Positions 46,412 to 58,779 are shown, counted from the first letter of the stretch. The stretch: DNA of 64,000 nucleotides from Datura wrightii (GCA_035772735.1 JASDFA010000010.1:30753501-30817500); one strand, 5' to 3'. A program made the numbers and translations. The notes: generated by a model not told the origin, from the letters alone.

Positions 46412-48889
46412 TCAGGACATCCTCATACCTAGGTTCTCTTTCGAGAACCATCTCCTTTTCTTTTGCTGTTTAGAGGAAACAGCCTCCACTCTGCTCCTCT
46501 CTTTCTCCAACTTCTTTTCAGTTTGAAGTCCTTTATCAGACTCAGGCTGAACATTTGTTATAGCCTTCGGCCCTACACCTGTGGAATCCCCCACCCCACA
46601 CTTATCCTCTGCCAACACACTAACCTGACAAAGGTTTCTATAGTGTGCAGATGGGTTCATTTCTTGGTACACGCGGAAGATTTCTTCTTCATCGTCAACC
46701 CTCATTTTCAGGGTCCCTGCTTTCAAATCAATCACCGCTCCTCCAGTGGCCAAAAATGGCCGTCCCAAGATCAGGGGTACCTGGTCATCAACCTGAAAAT
46801 CTAAGACAATAAAATCAGCAGGTATAATGAACTTACCTACTTTGATGAGAAGGTCCTCTATTATTCCATCAGGTGTCACTCGCGACTTGTCAGCTAGCTG
46901 CAGCATCAACCTTGTTGGCCTTGGTTGTCCCAACCCCAAGGTGTTGAATAAGGATAGGAGCATTAGATTAACTGCCGCCCCCAAGTCACATAAAGCTCGT
47001 AGCACCTCAGCTTTACCAATTTGTATGGGGAGGGTAACACTCCCTGGGTCTTTGAGTTTCTTTGGCATTTTGCTCAATACCCTGTAACTACACTCCTCAG
47101 TCAGTGCTACCATTTGGACATCCACCAATCTCACTTTGTTCGCCATCACGTCCTTCAAGTATTTAGCATACTTGGGCATTCCCTGCAAAACATCAAGAAG
47201 AGGCAAATTTATGTGAAGTTCTCTGAAACTCTCAAAGAACTTTTTGAAGCATTCCTCCTCCTTGCTCTTTCTGAATTTCTGAGGGAATGGTGGTGGTGGT
47301 CTTTGTGCTGGCTGCAATGGAGGTCGTGAATTTTGTTGCCCAGCACTCTGATTATCTCCCATGTTGATGGATGGTCCTGGTCTAACCAACTCCGGCTGCA
47401 CCTCTTTGCTCAGCTCTTTTGGCACTGCATCAGCTAATTGCCTACCGCTTCTCAGACTGATGGCATTGATCTGCCGGGGGTTAGGATCTGTGTCGCTTGG
47501 TAATCCCCCTTGCGATCTCATGTTTTGAGCAGCTGCTATCTGACCCACTTGTTTTTCAAGATTTCGGGTGGCTACTTGCTGATTCATTAAGTCTGTTGCC
47601 ATCCTCGCCTGATTTTCCACTAACTGAGTCTGGGTCTCCATAATTTTCTGCAATGTTTCCTCAATGTTGCTACTCAATTGCCCATCATTCTGCCTATTCT
47701 GCTGATACTGCTGCTGTTGAGGTTGCATAAAATTCTGCTTTTGGTTTCCACCCCAAGAAAAATTCAGGTGGCCCTGCCAATTTCTGTTGTAACTGGTTTC
47801 AAAATTCTTATTGTTGCGCTGCACATTACTAACAAAATTGACTGACTCCGGATTGGCTCCACAAGATTCTGCATGGTGCCCATTATTACCACAAATTTCA
47901 CACCAACTCGGAGTTTGCTGAACTGCATTAACCTGGCCCTGGCGTTGGTTCATACTCAGTTTATTGAACTGAGTCATCATTTGATGCTGGAACGAAGCTA
48001 ACTGTGCTGCCAAGGCATTCAAACCATCTACTTCCATCAACCCTGGTCTCTTTCCTGCCCCTCTCGATGACTCGCTGTGCCACTCTGGATTTCCTTGTGC
48101 AATTCTGTTCAACAAAGTGTACAACTCATCATATGTCTTATCCAAGGCTTGCCCACCCGATGCAGAGTCTAGCAATATTTTTGTGTGTGGGTCTAGACTT
48201 TCTACAAAGGTATGAGCCAGCACTTCATTTGATTGCTGGTGATGGGGGCAATCTCTCAACAATGACTTGAATCTTTCCCAAGCCATATATAGGTTCTCAT
48301 CAGGCCTCTGCTTAAAACTGAGTATTTCACTTCTCAACCTTGCAGTTTTGCCTGATGGGAAGAATCTGATAAGGAATTTCTTAGCTAAGTCATTCCATGA
48401 AGTTATGGAGTTCGGTGGCTCAGCCTTCAGCCACTTCTTCGCCTCTCCCAACAGTGAAAATGGGAAGAGGGTCATTCGGACATAATCTGTGGACACGCCG
48501 GTGGGGACAAACGTGTCACTAATCTCTAAAAAGCTCTGTAGGTGCTGCTGCGGGTCCTCATGTGCCATCCCAGTGAATTGACCACTAGAATGTAACAGCT
48601 GCACCATGTTCCGTTTAAGCTCAAAGTGCCCTCCAGGCTTCGGTTTAAGAATGCTTGAGGTCACATTTGTCGCTAGTGGGATAGCCACTTCGCGAACTGG
48701 TCTTGCTTCCATTTCTTCGGATGACAATTGTGCTTGTCCCGCGGGTGGTTGTTGTTGTACCTTTTCTTGAAGTCTCTTCAGCTTATGCTCTAGAGCTATT
48801 CTCCTTTGCAAATGGAATTGACGTTCAGGTTCAAGCAACGGTTCCACAAGCTCTCTATTTCTAGCCAGCTCGGCAGGACAACCTGTCAC
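46412..48889 (-). CDS. Intact Gag-aspartic protease of element I
   Basis: An open frame of about 825 codons, the only unbroken retroelement polyprotein here. It would form the particle and cut itself; no polymerase follows. Domains: N-terminal helix (VEPLLEPERQFHLQ); capsid with TLFPFSLLGEAKKWLK and KFLIRFFPSGKTARLRS (about residues 135-190); zinc knuckle CEICGNNGHHAESC (about 330); Gln-rich linker; helix GMPKYAKYLKDVMANK (about 580); protease with ALCDLGAAVNLM (about 630) and LILGRPFLATGGAVID. The active site is DLG rather than D(S/T)G, as I know it from Athila-like elements. There is no in-frame ATG for about the first 55 codons, although that part is conserved in A, C, D and E; it begins just after a splice-acceptor-like tttgcag. 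The true start is therefore unknown. Confidence 0.93.
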   Translation of the reverse strand: MTGCPAELARNRELVEPLLEPERQFHLQRRIALEHKLKRLQEKVQQQPPAGQAQLSSEEMEARPVREVAIPLATNVTSSILKPKPGGHFELKRNMVQLLHSSGQFTGMAHEDPQQHLQSFLEISDTFVPTGVSTDYVRMTLFPFSLLGEAKKWLKAEPPNSITSWNDLAKKFLIRFFPSGKTARLRSEILSFKQRPDENLYMAWERFKSLLRDCPHHQQSNEVLAHTFVESLDPHTKILLDSASGGQALDKTYDELYTLLNRIAQGNPEWHSESSRGAGKRPGLMEVDGLNALAAQLASFQHQMMTQFNKLSMNQRQGQVNAVQQTPSWCEICGNNGHHAESCGANPESVNFVSNVQRNNKNFETSYNRNWQGHLNFSWGGNQKQNFMQPQQQQYQQNRQNDGQLSSNIEETLQKIMETQTQLVENQARMATDLMNQQVATRNLEKQVGQIAAAQNMRSQGGLPSDTDPNPRQINAISLRSGRQLADAVPKELSKEVQPELVRPGPSINMGDNQSAGQQNSRPPLQPAQRPPPPFPQKFRKSKEEECFKKFFESFRELHINLPLLDVLQGMPKYAKYLKDVMANKVRLVDVQMVALTEECSYRVLSKMPKKLKDPGSVTLPIQIGKAEVLRALCDLGAAVNLMLLSLFNTLGLGQPRPTRLMLQLADKSRVTPDGIIEDLLIKVGKFIIPADFIVLDFQVDDQVPLILGRPFLATGGAVIDLKAGTLKMRVDDEEEIFRVYQEMNPSAHYRNLCQVSVLAEDKCGVGDSTGVGPKAITNVQPESDKGLQTEKKLEKERSRVEAVSSKQQKKRRWFSKENLGMRMS

Positions 48890-48982
48890 CTGCAAACAAA
48901 CAGACTAAGACCAAGTTTTTCAACACTTAAGAGAAATTTAAAAATCACACAAAAATAGATAAATTATCAAAACTTCGTCGAG

Positions 48983-49000
48983 TCCCCGACAACGGCGCCA
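48983..49000 (-). other. Primer binding site of I (tRNA-Asp type)
   Basis: Minus strand tggcgccgttgtcgggga, one change from the tRNA-Asp complement. Confidence 0.87.
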
Positions 49001-49006
49001 AAAACT

Positions 49007-50592
49007 TGACGTGCCCGATTCGCGCGTCCGCAAGTGTACGGGTCGTGCAAGTAATATAGTGGCTCTTTTTAAGAACCGGATTGTCGAACCCACAGGGACT
49101 GGACCCATTCCTCTTACTATCCATTTCTATTATGATCTTTAATACCTCAAGTGTTGGTTATAGACATTTTCGATTGAGATTAATTAAGTCTAAGTTTGGG
49201 TCAACGAAATATTCTGAAATCACTCTAGGAGCAACATAGAGTTAAAACCAATTAATCATGCGATCCTACGATTTGCAATGGGTTAAGCATGGAACTATCA
49301 ATTGTTATTTCACATAATTAGAATTGTATGTTTATGGTCTTTCGAGCCTCTAAACACGGCAATCTAGCCTCACTGCATCATTGTGAGCGAGGAGTTTAAT
49401 TTTCTAGTCGCGGGCAATCAATTATGTTGTGGTTTATGGGGAAATGATTAGGGACTTTCGTACGTCTAACCATTTAACTCAACTTATCCTCACAACTACT
49501 TCTTCGAGTGGTGATGTGACATCCCAAGTTGGTCTTTCATAACCCCCGTGTGTCAACCAAGCAAGGTGTGAGGTATATTTCTATCCTAACACAATATCTC
49601 TCCCTAGAGACAAACATGCTCCTTACATTCTCATGTCCTGACCTAGGTAATGCTTTCTCAAGCTATTACTCAAGCTAACAAATATGCTTTCATGGTGATC
49701 AATCAGAAAAACAACCAACAATCCAGAATGCAAGACGAAAACAACAATCAATAACTTAATTCCAAAACAAATTCATAAAAGCACAATCATAATTCATGGC
49801 TTCAACCCTAGAGGAAGGGTTCTTGCCATTCATGTTCGTAAAACTATAATTAACTAATACTAAACTAACATACTTACATGAATTTGGTAGATGAAAAGGG
49901 AATTTGATAAACCCTAGATGAGTTCTCCCACTTCTCCCTTCACTCCTAGGTGGTTTTTCAGAATAAAATCGTGACCTCCTGATTTTAGGAGCTAAGGGTC
50001 CTATTTATAGTAAATGAAAAACGTGCATAATTTAGCCTGAGAGGGAACGGCTCCGTGTCACGGAGTGCATCGTGGAGCACTGCCTCCGTGACACGGAGAC
50101 AACGCGAAAGCTCTATGGAAATTGCCTCAGGAAACCAAGTTGCCTAGGGTTGCCGCGCTGGCCAACGTGGCACGCTGCCCATGCAGCGCGTTGGCAAGCT
50201 GCTGTCGCGCAGGCTGCCTAGCGTGACACGGCGCTGCCGCTCTGGTTCTCTGCCTGCTGCTGCCTTTCCTCGTGCGCTTGGCAAGGGCGTGGCACGGCAC
50301 TGGGCGCGGCACACGCACAGCGTGGCACGCTGCCTGGCGCGGCCAGCCTTGCCAAGGCATGCCCCTTGTCGACTTTTCGCCACTTGCTTCCACTTCATTC
50401 CTTCCTTTCACCAACTTGCGAATTAGTTCCTCAAATGCATTATTAACCTACAAAACAAGGACTAATCATCTTGGTTAGCACATATATTCACTTTTATATA
50501 AAATCACATGAGATTATGTAAAATAACTTAGATAAACAAGACTATATTAAGGTATAAAGCGTATCACGGGAATGCTATTTTGCCCGTGATCA
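49007..50592 (-). repeat. 5' LTR of element I
   Basis: 1586 bp; differs from the other copy by scattered substitutions and a roughly 10-bp deletion in the GC-rich U3 near 50255. Confidence 0.95.
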
Positions 50593-51279
50593 TCGGTTAA
50601 GAGAATCTCCCACTGTTCCTCATGATTTATGCATGTTATGATTGTGTATGTTGGCTCAAGTCATGTTAAGTAATCCTCTTCTATTATGATTATGATTAAG
50701 TTATGTTATGAATGTTTTGAAAACCTCGAGCCATATGATATGATATTATGATTTACGATCCGAGCATAACGTCCTACTCTTATGTTCATTTATGAATTTC
50801 ATATATGTTTTAAATGTCTGTTTTACTTATCTTGCATACTCAGTACATTCCACGTACTAACTGTGTACTTTCTATGTTGTATCGTTTCATGATACAGGTC
50901 CCAGTTCTCAGGCTCATCCTCACCCGTAGCTAGTTTCAGCCTTGCTCTCAGCACATTTGGTGAGACCTCATGTTCTGAGGGCTACGCGTTCACACTTTAT
51001 GTTATTTCTTTCAGTTTCTGGATATTGTATTAGTTGGGGAGTTGTCCTATCAATCCGCCTTTCATGTTTAGAGGCTTATCAGACTACAAGATGAATTCCA
51101 CCGTATTGTATAAGTCTAGGGTTTTTTTTCTTTATGCTATGTTATGATTACATTCTTTATGTTAAGTCTACTGCTCATGTGATTGAATTAGATATATTCT
51201 CATGGCATGAGTTGACTTGGGGTCTCTCGGGGCTCCTTGTCCCGTGTCTACGATCCGGGTGTATGTTTGGGTCGTGACA

Positions 51280-51417
51280 TTTACGTGGAATAATTGTGAA
51301 TACTAAAATAGTAAAAAATCACTAAGCCATAGTCCCTGTTAGTTCGATATCCGACTTGAAATATCCACTATATTACTTGTACGACCAGGTGCACTTGCGT
51401 GCGTTTGGGCGGCAACA
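51280..51417 (+). repeat. End of the 5' LTR of element E
   Basis: Ends ggcggcaaca. Conserved LTR-end sequence (ccctgttagttcgatatccg) as in A and I. The rest of the LTR is on the far side of F, outside the window. Confidence 0.75.
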
Positions 51418-51423
51418 TCTTTT

Positions 51424-51441
51424 TGGCGTCGTTGCTTGGGA
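51424..51441 (+). other. Primer binding site of E (tRNA-Asp type, degraded)
   Basis: tggcgtcgttgcttggga; three changes from the tRNA-Asp complement. Confidence 0.7.
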
Positions 51442-51529
51442 CTGGAAAAATTAGTGAAATTTGTGAGTTTTAGTTTTGCGAGTTTCTGTGCAAGTATTGA
51501 CAACTTGATTTTAGCTGCTACACTTGCAG

Positions 51530-53496
51530 GTATAGGGCAATTTCTAAAAGCTGGCAAGGAATAAATAATTGGTGGACCCATTTTTGGAGCCTAAAAGACA
51601 GTTTCATTTGCAAAGGAAAGAAGCTCTTGAAAGAAAGTTGCAGTTGTTGTAGAGAGAAATTCTGGAACAACAACAACATCCACCAGTTGAGCAGGCAGAG
51701 TTGTTGCTTGAAGTAATGGCAGCAAGACCAGTACAGAGGTGTCAATCCTACATGCAAACAATGTTATCTCTTGCATCCGCAGGCCGGAGCTAGGAGGTAG
51801 ATTTGAGCTGAAACAGAATATGGTACAGCTCTTGCATACCAGTGGACAATTCACAGGTCTCCCCATGAAACCTGCAGCAGCACCTATAAAATTTTTTGGA
51901 GATCAGTGATACATACATACCCACAGGGGTATCATCAGATTATGTGAGGCTTACATTGTTCCCATTTTCCTTGCTGGGGGAAGCGAAGAGGTGGCTGAAA
52001 GATGAACCACCTAACTCTATAACCACATGGGATGACTTGGTAAGGAAATTTTGGATCAGGTTCTTTCCTTTTGGGAAGACAGCAAGGCTTAGAAGTCAGA
52101 TTCTAAGCTTTAAGCAGAGGGATGGTGAGAACCTGTACCAAGCATGGGAGAGGTTCAAGTCTATATTGAGAGATTGCCCTCACCATCACCAATCAAATGA
52201 TGTGTTGGTGCATACTTTCATAGAAGGCTTAGAGCCTCACACCAAAATCCTGTTAGACTCTGCAGCTGGTGGGAAAGCCTTAGAAAAGACTTATGAGGAA
52301 CTGTATACACTGCTAAACCGGATTTCGCAAGGCAACCCATAATGGAATGCTAACACACCTAGAGGTGTGATGAAGAAAGCGGCAGGTGTCTTACAGATAG
52401 ACGGACTCACAACTATTGCTGCACAGATAGCTGCATTACAGAATCAAATGAACTCATTTCAGTAACATTAGCTTGGGGCAACCACAAGCTCCAGTCAATG
52501 CAGTCCAGCAAGTGTTGTGTGAAGTTTGCGGTAGTAGTGAGCACTCACCTGAGACGTGTAGTGCCAACCCAGACTTGGTTTATTTTGTTGGGAATGCACA
52601 GAGGAGAAATATCAGCATTATGGCAACAATTACAACCCTAATTGGAGGAGCCATCCAAATTTTTCTTGGGGTGGTAGCAGTCACTAAGGCCAAAGTTCGA
52701 ATCAGGGCCCGCACAGAAATCAGGTGGCATACCAGAATTTCCAGTCCCAATTCAGAGGGAATAATGCACATACTTAGTCCAGTAACATTGAGGATATGTT
52801 GAAGACCATAATAGCCAACCAAGCTCATATAGCAGCTGACCAAGTAAAATTGACAGCTGACATGAAAAATCAACAATTGGCTACAAAGGTTTTAGAGATT
52901 CAGCTGGGACAGATAGCTGGAGCACAGTATACTCGATCATGGGTGGGTTGCCAAGTGATATAGACACCAACCCTAAGCAATTAAATGTTGTCACCACCAG
53001 GAGTGTAAAACAACTGAAGGAGCTGGTGCCAGAAAAGCCAACACAAAAAGCTAGACCAATAGAGGAAGCCGAGGAAAATAATAAAGAAGTGGGGAATGAA
53101 AATGCACCAGGAGCTTTGAAGTCACCACCACTACCCCCATTTCCTTAGAGATTGAGGAAGCATAAGGAAGACGCATGCTTCAAAAATTTATGAAAGTATT
53201 AAAGTAGGTACACATTACTCTTCCACTGGTATTCCTAAGTAATCCAAGTATATAAAGGATATTGTGGCGAATAAGAGCAGACTGACAAAGTATGCCACAG
53301 TTGCACTTACTGAGGAGTGCATTTCTTGGATGCAGAATAGATTCCATACAAAGCTCAAAGATCCGAGAAGTTTTGCTATCTAGATCACCATTGGGTAGTC
53401 CATTATGGCCCGTGGTTTATGTGATCTTAGGGCGAGCATTAATTTGATGCCTACCTATGTATTCAAGAAGTTAGATCTGGGTAGCCCAAGACCCAC
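51530..53496 (+). pseudogene. gag and first part of protease of element E, decayed
   Basis: Closest to C and D in sequence. Capsid at 51896-52342 (TLFPFSLLGEAKRWLK, KTARLRSQILSFKQ), zinc knuckle CEVCGSSEHSPETC (about 52521-52562), linker 52939-53148, then protease with CDLRASINLMP (about 53420-53450), where the Gly of DLG is replaced by Arg. Many stops and frame changes. It is cut at 53496 by D and continues at 63254. The first conserved codons lie just after the acceptor-like cttgcag at 51529. Confidence 0.88.
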
Positions 53497-54908
53497 TGTT
53501 CGGTGTATTTCACAACTACACGCAAGTGCACGTGGTCAAACAAGTAGTAAAATGGCTTAAGTAAGCCAAGTATCGATCCCACAGGGACTGAATCAAGGTA
53601 ATAATCGAATTAAGTGTTAATGAACTCTAACTCAAAAAATGCAGACAACAGTTTAAAGAAGATTTTGAAGAGTTTGTTTCCTAATTTATACTAATCTAAA
53701 ACAAAATTATAAAATGAGTCTGAACTATAGTAATAAGCAAGCTGAGGCTAAAACGAACATGCAGGGAAGTAATTTATCGATACAATTCGGTTAATCTTTT
53801 CTTCGGTTGCGAGCCAAGAATTATTGCCTATGGAGAGAAACTTTCGTATTCTACCCAACTTAAGAATCATGAACCTTCAACCTACATTTCTGTGATAAAA
53901 GAATTTCATGTTCTAGCCATACGAAATCGATTCCTTAATTAACTAATACGACTTTCAGATATATTTCTATTCTGAAGGTAAATCAATTCTCAATTTTCCC
54001 AAACTAAGAAGAGATCATATCCTACCAATTCACAACTTTCCAATTTCTTTCTCTTTCAAGATAAAATTGGACTTTTTAGATATACATTAACATTGGCCAG
54101 ACATTAATGCCGTAAGAACAAGAATTGATAGAACAACCATGGAAGAAAAGATGAAAAACCAAAATAATCAAAAATTACATTCCACTGCTAATGTTCTTAA
54201 CCTCAGCAAGAAGTGAATTTAGCCACTCATTTGTGGATTAAACATCATCAAATGAGTATAAATCATACAAACAATTGAAATAAAGGAGAAAGAGTTAGAG
54301 AAGAACCCTAAGAATTTCGTCTCCTCAACTGCCTGTAACCCACGTTCTTGCTCAAGTAAGTCAAAATAATTAAAAATAAACCTAAGTGTGCTATTTATAC
54401 TAGTGGGAATTTTTCCCGGAATAACAAGCAACGTGTCATGGAGTGCATCGCGGAGCACTGCCTCCGTGACACGGTGCAAATGCGGACCCTCACTGGAATT
54501 TCATGTTCCAGGTAAATATGGCCAACGTGCCACAACATGCAACGCGGGGCTTGGCCAACATGCCACGGCCCCGACGCGGACCTTCACTGGAATTTGTCCA
54601 AGTAACCCACCCGAGGCAGACTGCCTCCGTGATGGCAGCGTGACACGGCTCCATCGCGAAGCCCCTTTATTTGCTGCTTGTCCTTGACCTTTTCCAATGC
54701 TCGCTTCCGAGTCCATTCCCAATTTTCACCAACATGCAACTTAGCTTCCTAAAATTACATTTTTCCTGCAAAACAACACTACTCATGTTGGTTAGTATAA
54801 ATTCACATTTTAACTACAAATCACATGAGAATGTACAAATAACGATAGATAAACAAGACGAAATAGAGCATTTGAGCATCATTGGGCATATGATTCTGCC
54901 CAAGATCA
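53497..54908 (-). repeat. 3' LTR of element D
   Basis: 1412 bp. Terminal inverted repeat at 54885-54905 (minus strand TTGGGCA...TGCCCAA). GTGTCACGGAG-type repeats at 54430-54660, TATA box gtataaatag on the minus strand at 54391-54400. Confidence 0.95.
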
Positions 54909-56716
54909 CTTACCCCACACTTAAAACCTTGTTCGTCCTCAAACAATAATCTTATATCTCATGCAATTGACACCCACGTATAGCTACTTTGGCTCGATAA
55001 TTCAAGCTACGGTTATACCGATTATTTAATATAGCAAATCATCAAGAAAACATGCATAGTCTCATAAACACCCTGACATACACCACATTAAGACCTCCTA
55101 GACTCAAGAATCAACTCGCGATCTCGGCAAACTCATGCAAATAAGCTGATCAAGACATCCGACACAAAATTCAATCTCTCGTCAAGCATGTGCCCTCGCA
55201 ACAAAAGAGAATTTCTCCTTTTCCAATCATATGATTGCCAAAGCACTACATGTAGGGGTATGTAAACAGGATTTCGCTCTCTCTCCCAAAGAATTCACAT
55301 GCATCATGTCATGAACCATAGGCTTGCCTCTAGTGTATTACTCCACAAATAGAAGGAAGCGTGATGTAAGATCACGTAGGACTTGACGGGTTGTAATTTA
55401 AGCTAAGGAACTAGTAAATACTGGGCTAACCAATAATAGCAACTAGCCTCCTTAAGCGCTTTTCAATACATCCCACCATCATTATGGGCATTGTTTCTTC
55501 CTTCATCCTCCCCTTCTTGAAGTCTTTCTTTATTTTTGTTCCCATTTCTTTAAGCACACTCAACTTACTAACAAAGATTAGTTATACATCTTCATTTTAT
55601 TTATATTCGGCAAGTGCACCCTTGACCTTATCTTCACTTTCACCACTTCTGCTTTTCCTTTCTTTTTCACACTTTTCACTCCTTGACACTGTGGGAAAAT
55701 TATTTTTTTTTCTTGAGCGCTTAAGAGTTTTGGATCAAATTCACGGCTAATGAAAAGAAGGGATTAAGCTCTATTTCTACCTTTTCAGTGAAAGAACAAA
55801 AATAGGCTAAAGGCTCAATGGGGATAACTAGGATGTACATTCAAGGTAGGTATGATAAGAAAAAAAAACTTTCAAATTAATCAAAGAAATGCCTTCATCC
55901 TTTCCTACACTACACATCCTTCATTTCGTTTCGTACACACACCAGGCAAGTTCTAGACACTTCACAATAGCATGGAAGAATCGAAACCTCACCTCACACT
56001 CATTGCACATGCTCAACTCAAGACTTATTCACATATTCTTCAATCAGCTAATTACAAGAATTCAATATTAAGCCTCAATCACACCGAATCGAACTCTATG
56101 GCCTAGGTATCTCAACACCCTTCACATTTGCATGCTTTCATACGAATCATCTTTGCATCTTTAATATCATGTACAACACACAACAAGAATTCCGAACCAT
56201 AACGTAGCGACATGTTTGGGGAACAACCAAAAGAAAGAAAATAAAAGAAAGAAAAAAAACTACTCCTATCGGCTACATTTCCCTTAAGACAGTCGTCATC
56301 CATCCATCATAGGGAACGGTCACTATTTACAACTTCGGTTCAATTGGACTATTCTCGGTAAAAGCACCGAAAACAAAGGCCGAGAAACCCAATCATAAAA
56401 ATTCAACAAAAAATTTTAAAAAGATTTTAATAAAATCGATAATTTTGATAGGGAAAAAAATATTTACACAACCAGCTAACAACAATTCAACACGACACAC
56501 AATAACTTAACATTCATTACACCGAATTACAATACAAAACATACTCACAAAATCACAGGGTCACAATTTTTTCACAGGAACAACAACAAGACATGAACAT
56601 AAACAACAACAAAACAACCGGCACCTAACTACTCCCACCCCACACTTAAACCGAACACTGTCCCCAGTGTTCATCAAATTCAACGTAGCATAGAAGTAGG
56701 TGGTGAAACTCCCTGA
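54909..56716 (-). other. Polypurine tract and 3' noncoding spacer of D
   Basis: The polypurine tract is at 54909-54926 (minus strand ttaagtgtggggtaag). Then the same ordered blocks as in A, C and I, e.g. gtcgtcatccatccatcat near 56292. No gene. Confidence 0.8.
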
Positions 56717-57940
56717 TCAATCAAAGTATTCAACTTCTTCATCAAGTGTCGTTGCCTCGTCCCCCATATCTGAATCGCCCCCGCTATCCTCATCTGACTC
56801 AACATCTGAGTCATCGCGGTGTGTCTCCTCATCTGTGGGGACATCATCATCAATAGGCTCCATGAAAGTAGGCCCCACTCGGCATAGAGCCCTAGCATTT
56901 TCACCAAAGGGGTAATCTAGCTCGAGTTGCCACAGCTCATCTTCTGTTGCTGGCCTCCCACCTATTCTCAACTGCAGCATCTGTATCCCAAACATACGGG
57001 CCATATACTGATCATCCCGAGCATGTCGCTCGGCTAGTGTGAGAACTGGCCCGTGAGTGGTGTTGGGTGCCTTAGTTTTGGTGACGTCCAAGGCACCCCT
57101 ATCCATCTACGGGATGTAGCCTAGGGCCTCCTCCTCGACGTCAAGGCCCCTCAGAAATGTGGTCAGCAAACCACCAAACCCGTACCTGTGCCCTTGATGC
57201 AAACGGGCTCTCTTCATGGCGGAGATGATCACCGCTCCAACAATAATCTCCAGCCCTTTCATCAAGGCATAAACCAAGCACACACGATCCCGGATGACAT
57301 CTGTAATGTGCACCCCTGGGATCAGGCAGGAACACACAATCTTAAGCCAAATCCTGGTTTCCCTGTTCATTTGAGAGTAGGGCAGCGTCTGATGATATCC
57401 CCTCTCCTTGTGCCTGCTCCATCGTGCTATCGAACGGGCTCCACACGGAGTGCGTCTGATATCCGCATAGGGTGGAGTTATGCTGAGCTGCCAGAGTACA
57501 TGGGCGTCTGTGTCTCGCGCCCCCAATATGGCATTTAGGTGGTAAGGCTCAAAGGTGACAACCTGCCCCCTTATCTTGACGGTGTGACTGCGGAGTGTCG
57601 GGTTCCAGTTTGCATAGAACTCCCGAATTAAATGGAGATTGCACTCCTTGGGCTCTTTGAAGATGAAGTTCAGCCCGGCAGCGTCAATCCAGTGTACTAT
57701 TCTGGGGAATTCCTGAGCAAGTGGCTCCCTTGCAATGTGCTCCTCAGGGAAATATTTGGTCTCCTTGTGTTTGGCATACCATTTCTTCCCTTCATCCATC
57801 ACCCATTGGGTTCCGTATTGATGACGTTGGCCACGTGGAACCGCTAGTGCTGCTGGGACTGCCGTTCCCAGTCTAATTCTTTTTCTTCCGGCGCCTGATG
57901 TAGATGCGCCCTTTCCTTTGTCTTGCCTACTTACCATCAT
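56717..57940 (-). pseudogene. Second gene of D, 'putative plant transposon protein' type, one stop
   Basis: 407 codons from ATG 57940 (MMVSRQDKGKG), interrupted by a TAG at 57107 where C has glutamine; this is a C-to-T change. Otherwise it is co-linear with the second gene of C over its whole length: KYFPEEHIAREPLAQEFPRI, LIREFYANWNP, GARDTDAHVLWQL, ARWSRHKERGYHQTL and an acidic C-terminus. The reading frame is retained in both elements apart from one stop each, at different positions, so the common ancestor was intact. Role unknown. Confidence 0.78.
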
Positions 57941-57942
57941 TC

Positions 57943-58585
57943 CTGTCAAATCAAACAGACAGTACCAATGTTATTCAAGTCAAAAATTTGCTTCGATTAA
58001 GGTTGGGTTGAGTTAGGCCACCCCACACTTAATCTTTAGCCACAATGAAAACAATTTGGCAAGACAATCATTCCATTCCAAGTTTTGTCAACCAACATGC
58101 CTCATGCATTCAGATAAGTCGATGGGATAATAACTAAGTACTACTCATACTTCGTACAACTAATCACAATTTCACCATCGATTTCATTACATCACATAGC
58201 ACTTAGCCAAACGTTTTCTCAACAACAACAACCTATACAATTCACCAATTTCATTTTTCCAAAAATTCCCTTGTTTATTTAGCATATTCATCCATATTCA
58301 CAACATCATTTACATCACCCAACATGCACAACCCAATCATTTTCAAATTTTCAACCAAATTTAGGTTCTTCCTATTTAAATTCCAACCCTAGCTACCAAT
58401 TTCGCACAAATTCAATCAAACATGTATTTATCGAGTTCATACAATCATAACGATACTACGAACATCAATCAACAATAACTTAAATGAATTCATGCTCAAT
58501 TTACACTTAGGGAAAGCTTTAGTTACCTCACATGCTCAAAAATTGAAAATTTCGGCAAAAATTGAGGTTAAGTTCAAGAACGTAC
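57943..58585 (-). other. Probable 5' leader intron of D second gene
   Basis: Donor AAAG|GTACGT at 58586/58585 and acceptor TTGACAG|GA ending at 57943. Same acceptor as C, two bases from the ATG. Confidence 0.55.
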
Positions 58586-58779
58586 CTTTAATGATGAACT
58601 TGAAGAAAAGTTGAAGAAAATTTGATCCTAGGTCCGTGTCACGTTGGGGGAGGGGGATTTTGGGGAGTTTGTCGTGGAGGGAGTGAAAAATGGGAAAAAT
58701 TGGGTGTTTTCGAGGTTAGAAAGAAGGTTTTTCGTGCGGGTCACCCGACGACCCGGTATGACCCGTCGCAAATAACACT

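Larger units (their letters stand above)
42867..50592 (-). mobile_element. Element I: gag-protease-only retrotransposon with intact frame
   Basis: LTRs 42867-44462 (1596 bp) and 49007-50592 (1586 bp) begin TG and end CA and are flanked by tcggt (42862-42866, 50593-50597). The internal region is only 4.5 kb and holds one long gag-protease frame (48889-46412) and about 2 kb of noncoding spacer. RT, RNase H and integrase are absent. The first 150 bp of the two LTRs differ at three positions by eye. The open frame and similar LTRs make this the best candidate in the window for a recently active, trans-mobilised element. It interrupts the 3' LTR of F. Confidence 0.95.
29588..51279 (+). mobile_element. 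Element F: chromovirus-type Ty3/gypsy retrotransposon, 3' half
   Basis: F is visible as a few codons of the RNase H-integrase linker (29588-29629), integrase and chromodomain-like tail (39632-41200), and the 3' LTR (41445-42866 plus 50598-51279). It is broken by C (29630-39626, TSD ggctc) and by I (42867-50592, TSD tcggt). Its left end is hidden because H is inserted in its pol gene at 29587/29588, so its 5' LTR, gag and RT should lie left of the window. The right border, gtgaca then tttac at 51280, falls inside the LTR of E. F is thus inserted in E and is host to H, C and I. Confidence 0.85.
41445..51279 (+). repeat. 3' LTR of element F, split by element I
   Basis: Parts 41445-42866 and 50598-51279, about 2.1 kb together, comparable with the 2132 bp of Fs. 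The U3 has many ACGAGTCGTG-type inverted repeats (41520-41850), followed by a TATA-like tttataaggg (41879-41888). Confidence 0.92.
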
